A stretch of 7,091 nt of DNA, taken from contig CAJVYZ010000137.1 of assembly GCA_913009915.1 (NCBI GenBank), forward strand, positions 1 through 7,091, in the 5' to 3' direction. Positions 1 through 5,625 of this stretch are shown here, piece by piece. Both the position numbers and the translations under genes were made by a program. The notes below the pieces were generated by a model. It was given only the letters and a program-made list of their open reading frames with translations, did no database searches and was not told the origin of the DNA. The stretch comes from an uncultured Gemmatimonadota bacterium. GTDB taxonomy: Bacteria; Gemmatimonadota; Gemmatimonadetes; Gemmatimonadales; GWC2-71-9. How positions within the stretch are numbered: position 1 is the stretch's first letter; each line of letters begins with the position of its first letter.

Positions 1-1570
1 CTATGTCACGCTTCCAGGTGGTCAGGTCATCCAGGGTGAAGTCCCGGAGATGGCTGTGGCCACAGGCACGGGCCAGCGTCTGCATCAGGTGCACCGTGGC
101 ACCGAGGAACCGGGCCAGGCGATCGGCGGCGGGATCTATGACCAGTCGGGCGCGCAGGTGTTCCTGCTGGGTGGCGATACCGACGGGACAATTGTCGGTG
201 TGACACGCGCGCATGGCAATACAGCCGATGGCCTGCATGGCCGAGTTGCTGATGGCGATTCCGTCGGCGCCGAGCGCCATGGCTTTGGAGAAATCTTCGG
301 CCGTGCGAAGTCCCCCGGTGGCGATCAAGGTGACGTCGCCGTTGCCGCCGGCGTCGAGGTGTCGCCGGGCCCGGGCAACGGCCGGGAGGGTGGGAACCGA
401 AATGTTGTTGCGGAACAGGAGTGGCGCGGCGCCGGTGCCACCACCACGGCCGTCCAGGATCAGGTAGTCGACCCCCACCGCCAGCGCCGCGTCGATATCG
501 CGTTCGATGTGTTGCGCCGACAGCTTGAAGCCGATGGGGATGCCGCCGGTCCGCTCCCGCACCTTGTCGGCAAACCGGCGGAAGTCGTCGAGCGAGGCGA
601 AATCGGGAAACCGGGCCGGCGATATGGCCGGCACGCCCACCTCAAGGCCTCGCACCTTGGCGATCCGGGCGGTCACCTTGTGGCCCGGCAGGTGACCGCC
701 GGTGCCGGTCTTGGCTCCCTGCCCCCCCTTGAAGTGGAACGCCTGCACCGAATCCAGCTTGTCCCAGGAAAAGCCGAACTGTGCCGAGGCCAGTTCGTAG
801 AAATACAGACAGGCTTCCTGTTGCTCTTCCGGAAGCATCCCTCCCTCGCCGGAACAGATACCGGTGCCCGCCTTCTTGGCTCCCCTGGCGAGGGCGATCT
901 TGGCTTCCGCCGACAGGGCACCGAAGCTCATGTCGGAGACGAAGACGGGAATGGCCAGCCGCAGGGGCTTGGCCGCCCGGGGGCCCACCACCAGTTCGGT
1001 TCCCACCGGTTCGTCGTCGAGCAGCGGGAAGCGGTGCAATTGGGCGGTCACGAACTGCAGGTCATCCCACGACGGAAGCTCGTCCCGAGGCACGCCCATG
1101 GCGGCCACCGGTCCATGGGGGCCGGTCCGGTCGAGCCCGTGACCGGCAAGCTCGCGGACGTACCCGACGAATGGTTCCTCGGGCGTCCCGTGGGGATCCT
1201 GGAACTCCCCCTGATACTCCTCGCGCTTGTAGGGTTGGGGATGTCCCGCAGCCCAGGAAGCGATCTCCTCTTCGTCGACCAACACGTGGCCATCGTCGAT
1301 CCACGCGGTGAAATTTTGCAGCCGTTCGGAGTTGTTGTACTCGCTGACACCGGTATCGAATCGGTAGTCCCAACCGTGCAGGCCGCAGACCAAGTTGTCG
1401 CTCTCGATGCGCCCGTCGGCCAACAACGCGCCGCGGTGCAAACACCGGCCGTACAGAACCGAGACCTCGTCGCCATATCGAACGACCACGAGGTCGACGC
1501 CGGCCACCAAGGCGTGCGCCGGGGTCTTGGGAGACAACTGGTCGAATTCGGCGATCGCCACAGACGTCAT
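1..1570 (-). CDS. Rieske [2Fe-2S] domain fused to glutamate synthase-type FMN/[3Fe-4S] domain (3' end cut by window edge)
   Basis: I translated this by hand from the ATG at 1570-1568; it stays open for 523 codons to the window edge. Residues ~1-105 form a Rieske domain with ligands C43-x-H45 and C62-x2-H65 (CLHRG and CGLHGWDY), most like those of ring-hydroxylating oxygenases. Residues ~175-523 match the synthase domain of glutamate synthase: SDMSFGALS (212-220), GQGAKTGTGGHLPG (283-296), FKLSAQ (348-353), GRGGGTGAAP (374-383) and TGGLRTAEDF (418-427). C450, C456 and C461 sit in the C-x5-C-x4-CPVGIATQ pattern that binds the [3Fe-4S] cluster. In the known family this barrel uses FMN and reduced electrons to convert 2-oxoglutarate plus ammonia to glutamate. 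No class-II glutaminase domain precedes it, so a free amine or a separate amidotransferase would have to supply nitrogen. By comparison with relatives only a short tail is probably missing. It lies 24 bases after the preceding gene and is surely cotranscribed. The domains are clear; the substrate is unknown. Confidence 0.9.
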   Translation of the reverse strand, partial: MTSVAIAEFDQLSPKTPAHALVAGVDLVVVRYGDEVSVLYGRCLHRGALLADGRIESDNLVCGLHGWDYRFDTGVSEYNNSERLQNFTAWIDDGHVLVDEEEIASWAAGHPQPYKREEYQGEFQDPHGTPEEPFVGYVRELAGHGLDRTGPHGPVAAMGVPRDELPSWDDLQFVTAQLHRFPLLDDEPVGTELVVGPRAAKPLRLAIPVFVSDMSFGALSAEAKIALARGAKKAGTGICSGEGGMLPEEQQEACLYFYELASAQFGFSWDKLDSVQAFHFKGGQGAKTGTGGHLPGHKVTARIAKVRGLEVGVPAISPARFPDFASLDDFRRFADKVRERTGGIPIGFKLSAQHIERDIDAALAVGVDYLILDGRGGGTGAAPLLFRNNISVPTLPAVARARRHLDAGGNGDVTLIATGGLRTAEDFSKAMALGADGIAISNSAMQAIGCIAMRACHTDNCPVGIATQQEHLRARLVIDPAADRLARFLGATVHLMQTLARACGHSHLRDFTLDDLTTWKRDI

Positions 1571-1579
1571 GCAGTCGTT

Positions 1580-1587
1580 ACTCCTTC
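1580..1587 (-). promoter_or_regulatory. Ribosome binding site of the Rieske-glutamate synthase gene
   Basis: GAAGGAGT on the minus strand ends 9 bases before the ATG at 1570 and is a near-ideal Shine-Dalgarno sequence. An in-frame TGA at 1588-1586 overlaps it, so no start further upstream is possible without reading through a stop. This fixes the start of the gene. Confidence 0.8.
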
Positions 1588-1594
1588 AAACGTT

Positions 1595-2488
1595 TCAGGA
1601 AAGCAGGGTGATGGCCGCAGGAATGGCCGACTCCAGAAATTCGCCCACCAAGGAAGCCTGGGCCGGGCTGCGGCCCGCCAAGACGATATCGGTTCCCAAC
1701 AGGACGGCACCGATCCACCCCTCCGTGTGCCAGCTGCCCTTGCCCGCGAGTGGCGGCAAGGTGGGGTTTTGTGGAGTAGGCCAAGCCGTCACGTACCAAT
1801 ACGGCTCCGGGTAGGTCTGGTCTCCCGGGCTCATCCCCAAGCCCACCGACGGCTCTTCGCCCACCGGGCCCAGGAGGGGAATCAGCGTGCCGATGTCGAA
1901 GTGGTGCGGCCACAGGCGCAGTGGTTGCGCTTCACGCCGGGCCCTAACCACCAGCCCGAGCACCCGGCTGGCGTTGGCAAACCACCGGGCGACCTCGGCC
2001 ATGGCCCGGCGATCGTCGTCGTGAAAATCGGCCCCACGACCGACCGGGTGGTCGGGCATATCGTAGTCCCGGCGGGTCAACTGGCCGGCGATCTCGCCGC
2101 CGCTGTGGGACTCCAGCGCCTGTGCCATCCAGGCGTACGCCTGGTCGAGGGTGGTGCCGCTCAAGAGGAATTCGTCGAGGGCGGTTCCGTCTGCCGCAGA
2201 CAGCACCCGCAACGCCATGCGAGAGGGTGCCAGCGCCGATTGCAGGGAGAGGTCGTGTCCCACCGGCTGGCCCACCATCATGTCACTTCCCGCCACCCAC
2301 GTGGGTGCCGTATGGCTGTCATCCGGCTCCGGAGTGCCGAACGTGTGGCCCACGGCGCCGACGACTTGGGCGGCCCAGTGGAGTTGCAGCCGGGCGTCGC
2401 CTAGGGCCGCAGGTACCGGCGAACCGACTTCCTGCCAGTCGCTGCCCACGTCGAATCGATTACCCAGTTCTTCAGATGAGATCGACAT
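1595..2488 (-). CDS. Uncharacterised 297-residue protein, DUF5996-like in layout
   Basis: I do not firmly recognise this protein. It is soluble, with no signal peptide or membrane segment. Residues ~33-60 (LQLHWAAQVVGAVGHTF and onward), the strand-rich stretch ~75-110 and the C-terminal WPHHFDIGTLI (193-203) with GLGMSPGD...YPEPYWYV (216-233) recall, from memory, the order of conserved blocks in DUF5996 proteins. There a similar LHLWTQ start and a WPGD..FPEPAFY segment occur. DUF5996 has no known function to me. The His-His-Phe-Asp and Pro-Gly-Asp clusters could be a metal or ligand site, but that is a guess. The ATG at 2488 overlaps the end of the Rieske-TPP gene by 17 bases and has a GGAAG element about 9 bases upstream, so translation is probably coupled. 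Its place between two Rieske fusion enzymes suggests an accessory or enzymatic role in the same process. That it is a real gene is well supported; its function is unknown. Confidence 0.85.
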   Translation of the reverse strand: MSISSEELGNRFDVGSDWQEVGSPVPAALGDARLQLHWAAQVVGAVGHTFGTPEPDDSHTAPTWVAGSDMMVGQPVGHDLSLQSALAPSRMALRVLSAADGTALDEFLLSGTTLDQAYAWMAQALESHSGGEIAGQLTRRDYDMPDHPVGRGADFHDDDRRAMAEVARWFANASRVLGLVVRARREAQPLRLWPHHFDIGTLIPLLGPVGEEPSVGLGMSPGDQTYPEPYWYVTAWPTPQNPTLPPLAGKGSWHTEGWIGAVLLGTDIVLAGRSPAQASLVGEFLESAIPAAITLLS

Positions 2489-4448
2489 CGGATATCACTT
2501 CCACCATGGCCGGACCGGAGTGGTTCAGGGCCTTGTCCAAGGCATCGTGGAGTCCGTCCGGCGACTCCACCCTGATGCCCATGGCGCCACAATTCTCGGC
2601 ATAGGCCGCAAAGTTGGGGTTGCGGAGCGACGTTTGCCACACGTCCCACTGTCCGGCACGCTGCTCCTTGCTGATCTTTCCCAGTTCATCGTTGTTCAGC
2701 AGGACGTGGGTGATGTCCATGCCGTACTTCACGGCGGTGGTCAACTCCCCCATGTACTGTCCGAAGCCACCGTCTCCAGACACCGCCACGACCTTGCGGC
2801 CGCGGAACCGCGGGTCGTGTTCCTGAGTGGCCGCCCAGGCGCCGAGCGCTGCTGGATAGGCGAAGCCGATGGAACCGAGATACCCCGACATGAGCACTGA
2901 TTGCTGTTGGCACTCGAAGTAGCGGCCGAAGGAGTAGGTGTTGTTCCCCACGTCGACGGCGATGATGGCATCGGCCGGCACCTGCCGGTTCAGCGCCTCG
3001 AACAGGGCCGCCGCGCCAACTCCGCGGCCCCTGAAGTCCGCCGCCCGACGCGCCTTCTCCGCCCGCCAGATGCGCCATCGCTCGGCCACTTCCGGACGTT
3101 GGTCGGTGGTGGCGACGCTGCCCAGTGCCTCGAACAGGAGCCGGGCAGTAACACCGATCTCGCCCCACACGGGCACATCGACCGCGTGGAATTTTCCCAG
3201 GATCATGGGATCGTAGTCGACCTGGATGGTTGGTTTCTTGGGCGTTATGCCGGTGTGATTGCTGAAACTGGCCCCGAACACCAGGAGGCAATCGGCCTCG
3301 TTCATGAACCAACTGGCGATGGGTGTGCCGCTGCGCCCTAGAACGCCGCACCCCAACGGGTGGCTGTCGGAGATCAGCCCCTTCCCCTTGAAGGTGGTAA
3401 CCACCGGCGCGTTGAGCGCCTCGGCCAACTCGATGACAGCCGGCATGTTGAACCGGGCGCCGTGACCCACGATGATGACCGGGCGCTTGGCACCACCAAG
3501 GAGGTCGATGGCATTGCCGAGCGCATCGTCGGGCGGATGGATCTCCCGGGTCGTCAAGCGACCGGCCGGCCGGCCGGCCTTGCCCTTCTCCGCCGCGATG
3601 GTGGTAACCTCATCAGGAAAGATCAGGTGGGACACGCCCCTGTTCAGAATGGCGCTCTTACATGCCAGCGTCATCAATTCCGCGTGACGGCTGGTGTGGA
3701 GGACCGATTGGCTCCACTGGGCCACTTTCCCGAAGGCGGCCTGGAGATCGACTTCCTGAAAGGCCCCCGGGCCGAGCACCTGGGTGTCGACCTGCCCGGT
3801 GAGGGCCAGCACCGGCGCTCGGTCCACGTTGGCGTCCCACAGGCCGGTGAGGAGATTGGTGGCGCCGGGTCCGGCAATCGACATGCACGCGGCCGGCCGG
3901 CCGGTAAGTTTTCCGTACGCCGAGGCGGCGAACGATGCCGCGCCTTCGTGACGGATACCGTAGTAATGAAGGTGGCCGTCTTCGGCTTGCCTCCTGATGG
4001 CGTCGGCCAATCCCAGGTTGGAATGACCCACCATTCCCCACACGTGCTTGACGCCCCAGTTGACCATCGTCTCCACCATGAGGTCCGCCACCGTTCGCAC
4101 GTGGTCCGGCTCGTCCTGCAACCCTACGTAAATGCCGTCGTCACGAACCTCGACCGGATAGGTGGGCACGCCGTCGTCGTATCCGCCCGGGGACTTTCCC
4201 GTGGTGGGATGGAAGTCCCAGCCGTGCCACGGGCAGCGCAGCATGCCCTTCTCGATGGACCCTTCGCCCAAGGGACCCGCCTGGTGGGGACACTTGTTGC
4301 TCAAGGCGGCGATGCGCCCCTCGAAGCGCGTCATGCACAGCGTGGTGTGGGCGCAGGTGACGGGCTTGACTCTTCCCTCCCCCAATTCGTCCGGTTCGAG
4401 AACCTTGTACCACTTGGTGGTCGATCCGTTCGAGGTAGTGTGGGCCAC
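2472..4448 (-). CDS. Rieske [2Fe-2S] domain fused to thiamine-diphosphate enzyme (pyruvate oxidase/acetolactate synthase superfamily)
   Basis: The product has 658 residues and starts at GTG. Residues ~12-110 are a ferredoxin-like Rieske domain with C53-P-H55 and C72-PW-H75, followed by HGWDF and a TG turn. Residues ~115-290 are the ThDP pyrimidine-binding domain, with the catalytic-type glutamate E168 in RHEGAA and GPGATN (193-198). Residues ~305-440 are the central domain, with GHGARF (328-333). Residues ~455-658 are the pyrophosphate domain, with the metal/ThDP motif GDG (558-560) to NN (585-586). Segments such as GPGAFQE and the central-domain stretch resemble PoxB-type pyruvate oxidase more than acetolactate synthase, so oxidative decarboxylation of a 2-oxo acid with FAD is likely; FAD binding is inferred. 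Compared with E. coli PoxB it stops about 30 residues early and lacks the C-terminal lipid-binding tail. It is the first gene of the left operon and overlaps the next by 17 bases. It could instead be an acetolactate synthase-like carboligase or a 2-oxo acid decarboxylase; the substrate cannot be read from the sequence. Confidence 0.92.
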   Translation of the reverse strand: MAHTTSNGSTTKWYKVLEPDELGEGRVKPVTCAHTTLCMTRFEGRIAALSNKCPHQAGPLGEGSIEKGMLRCPWHGWDFHPTTGKSPGGYDDGVPTYPVEVRDDGIYVGLQDEPDHVRTVADLMVETMVNWGVKHVWGMVGHSNLGLADAIRRQAEDGHLHYYGIRHEGAASFAASAYGKLTGRPAACMSIAGPGATNLLTGLWDANVDRAPVLALTGQVDTQVLGPGAFQEVDLQAAFGKVAQWSQSVLHTSRHAELMTLACKSAILNRGVSHLIFPDEVTTIAAEKGKAGRPAGRLTTREIHPPDDALGNAIDLLGGAKRPVIIVGHGARFNMPAVIELAEALNAPVVTTFKGKGLISDSHPLGCGVLGRSGTPIASWFMNEADCLLVFGASFSNHTGITPKKPTIQVDYDPMILGKFHAVDVPVWGEIGVTARLLFEALGSVATTDQRPEVAERWRIWRAEKARRAADFRGRGVGAAALFEALNRQVPADAIIAVDVGNNTYSFGRYFECQQQSVLMSGYLGSIGFAYPAALGAWAATQEHDPRFRGRKVVAVSGDGGFGQYMGELTTAVKYGMDITHVLLNNDELGKISKEQRAGQWDVWQTSLRNPNFAAYAENCGAMGIRVESPDGLHDALDKALNHSGPAMVEVISDVDLI

Positions 4449-4453
4449 TCAGA

Positions 4454-4458
4454 CTCCC
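4454..4458 (-). promoter_or_regulatory. Ribosome binding site fixing a GTG start
   Basis: GGGAG on the minus strand lies 5 bases before the GTG at 4448-4446. The codon immediately upstream in frame is TGA (4451-4449), so GTG is the first codon that can be used. Together these settle the start of the Rieske-TPP enzyme and show that the Rieske domain is an integral N-terminus, not an artefact of read-through. Confidence 0.75.
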
Positions 4459-4535
4459 GGAGGTGTATGGTACGCGTCGGCACTCATTGGTCGTTCAGTT
4501 CTCGTGTCACAAAGTCGGCTATGGGTGAATATGTT

Positions 4536-4564
4536 CCCGGCCGAAGTCAGCGCAACCGGCCGGG
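4536..4564 (-). terminator. GC-rich hairpin after the LOG gene, possible terminator
   Basis: The arms CCCGGCCG (4564-4557 read on the minus strand) and CGGCCGGG (4543-4536) are perfect reverse complements of 8 bases separated by a 13-base loop. The structure begins 9 bases after the TAA stop of the LOG gene (4576-4574). There is no T-tract after it (the next bases are AACATATTC), so it is not a classical Rho-independent terminator. U-tract-poor hairpins are often proposed as terminators or 3'-end stabilisers in high-GC bacteria. It could also be a chance product of the local CCGG richness. Confidence 0.35.
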
Positions 4565-4573
4565 GTGTACTGG

Positions 4574-5125
4574 TTACGACGTGTGCCTGGCGAGCCACTC
4601 GAGAACGGTGTCGGGATCCGGTCCGGTCACCAGCCGCTCAACCTGGGCGGCGGGGATGAAGCCCTCGGCGACCATTCGTTCGACCATGTGGGTGAGCGGG
4701 TCGAAGTAGCCTGCCACATTGACGACGCCGAAGGCCTTGTCGTGCATTCCCAGTTGGGCCCAGGTCCAGGTCTCGAAAAGCTCCTCCAAGGTCCCTAGAC
4801 CCCCCGGGAGTGCCATGAAGGCGTCGGCCAGTTCCGCCATCTGCGCCTTGCGCTGGTGCATGGTCTCGACGATGCGCAGTTCCGTCAAACGCGGGTGGGC
4901 GATCTCCCGATCGACCATGGACCGTGGCATGACACCGATGACCTCGGCGCCCGCCTCGAGGGCCGAGTCGGCCAGGGCTCCCATCAGCCCCTTGCCGGCA
5001 CCACCGTACACCAGCCCCCAGCCACGTCGTCCGATAGCCTGGCCGACCTGTACCGCCGCCTCCCGGTACGCCGCTTTGGCTCCCATACTCGAGCCACAGA
5101 AGACACACACTCGCCGAAGACTCAT
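4574..5125 (-). CDS. LOG family protein (TIGR00730-type nucleotide 5'-monophosphate phosphoribohydrolase)
   Basis: This 183-residue cytosolic protein has the normal length for the family. It shows the Rossmann-like N-terminus VCVFCGSS (6-13), the loop GGAGKGLMG (41-49), MHQRK (89-93) with the catalytic-type arginine R92, and the signature PGGLGTLEE (107-115) with E115. Family members cleave the N-glycosidic bond of nucleoside 5'-monophosphates to give ribose 5-phosphate and a free base; the plant-type substrates are cytokinin riboside monophosphates. In bacteria outside plant associations the physiological substrate is often uncertain, so I give no gene symbol. The start at 5125 is chosen because MSLRRVCVFCGSS is the typical beginning and because it forms an ATGA overlap with the stop of the GNAT gene. 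An in-frame ATG at 5236 would add 37 residues without family similarity and overlap the GNAT gene extensively. It is the last gene of the right operon. Confidence 0.93.
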   Translation of the reverse strand: MSLRRVCVFCGSSMGAKAAYREAAVQVGQAIGRRGWGLVYGGAGKGLMGALADSALEAGAEVIGVMPRSMVDREIAHPRLTELRIVETMHQRKAQMAELADAFMALPGGLGTLEELFETWTWAQLGMHDKAFGVVNVAGYFDPLTHMVERMVAEGFIPAAQVERLVTGPDPDTVLEWLARHTS

Positions 5126-5625
5126 GGCGACTCTACCAGGTCTCGATACATGATCAACGCATCGACCAACCCGTGTTCGGCATGACGAAATCCGCCCGGG
5201 ATACGGCCAACGACTTCGAAGCCGAGCCGCCGCCACAACAAGATGGCCGGCTCGTTGGTGGCCACCACCATGTTGAACTGCATCCCGCGGTAGCCGGCGG
5301 CGGTGGCACGCACCAACGCGTCCTCCGCCATGGCGCGACCAGTGCCTCTCCCCTGGGCGGTTGGAGCCACCATGAAGGCCGCGTTACACACGTGGGCACC
5401 GCGTCCCGGCTGATTGGGCTTCAACAGGTAGGTTCCCACCACTGTAGTGCCATCGACGGCGACGAACACGTCGGCACCGGCGTCGAGCCACACCGCCCTG
5501 GCCTGTTCGGCGGTCAACTGGTCCCAGGCGTAGCTGTCCCCCCGGGCGATCACGGGATCCATGATGCCCCAGATGGCCGGCCAATCGTCAGGGCCGGCCG
5601 GTCGGATATCGAGCGGTCGGGTCAT
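5122..5625 (-). CDS. GNAT family N-acetyltransferase
   Basis: The product is 167 residues, a single GNAT fold. It begins with the usual strand LDIRPAGPDDWPAI (5-18). Motif A contains the acetyl-CoA pyrophosphate loop QGRGTG (91-96) after the strand NAAFMVAP. Motif B follows, with N124 and LLWRRLGFEVVG (129-140). Such enzymes move an acetyl group from acetyl-CoA to an amine on a small molecule or protein; the acceptor cannot be predicted, though the overall form resembles general small-molecule GNATs. Both ends overlap neighbours by 4 bases (ATGA at 5622-5625 and 5122-5125). No clear Shine-Dalgarno sequence precedes the ATG, which fits coupling to translation of the cardiolipin synthase gene upstream. 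Confidence 0.93.
   Translation of the reverse strand: MTRPLDIRPAGPDDWPAIWGIMDPVIARGDSYAWDQLTAEQARAVWLDAGADVFVAVDGTTVVGTYLLKPNQPGRGAHVCNAAFMVAPTAQGRGTGRAMAEDALVRATAAGYRGMQFNMVVATNEPAILLWRRLGFEVVGRIPGGFRHAEHGLVDALIMYRDLVESP

Larger units (their letters stand above)
4449..4573. other. Intergenic gap between the two gene blocks; weak promoter candidates only
   Basis: These 125 bases separate the LOG stop codon from the GTG of the Rieske-TPP gene, the only sizeable non-coding stretch in the window. On the minus strand I see TTGCGC (4555-4550), a 16-base spacer and CATATT (4533-4528), which matches sigma-70 hexamers only moderately and overlaps the hairpin described separately. A TAnnnT-type hexamer TACCAT (4472-4467) lies closer to the gene but has no good -35 partner. 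Neither is convincing. A promoter is expected here if the left block is transcribed independently. No small ORF or riboswitch-like structure was recognised. Confidence 0.35.

Noticed and set aside
1586..1597. Possible single gene broken by stops, because the DUF5996-like and glutamate-synthase-like genes share a frame with two TGA codons between them
   Set aside because: A strong Shine-Dalgarno sequence and an ATG follow the stops, and the Rieske domain begins normally after that ATG, so these are two genes and not a nonsense-interrupted fusion.
50..2404. A 784-codon open frame on the plus strand
   Set aside because: It lies codon-on-codon opposite the glutamate-synthase-like gene and the DUF5996-like gene, which happen to share one reading frame. 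In GC-rich DNA this register stays open because TTA, CTA and TCA codons are rare. Its translation shows no recognisable domain, while the minus strand shows conserved cofactor residues.
2686..3351. A 221-codon minus-strand open frame inside the TPP gene
   Set aside because: It is an Arg-rich out-of-frame shadow of the TPP enzyme with no domain signal.
2472..4448. Calling the TPP enzyme acetolactate synthase (ilvB)
   Set aside because: The GPGAFQE region and central domain look more PoxB-like, no small regulatory subunit gene is adjacent, and the Rieske fusion is unlike biosynthetic acetolactate synthase.
3360..4709. A 449-codon open frame on the plus strand
   Set aside because: It has the same register effect opposite the Rieske-TPP gene. 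The Rieske and ThDP motifs are all on the minus strand.
5126..5236. A longer LOG protein starting at the in-frame ATG at 5236
   Set aside because: The 37 extra residues are Arg-rich and unlike the family, would overlap the GNAT gene by over 110 bases, and the start at 5125 has the canonical VCVFCGSS beginning and an ATGA overlap.
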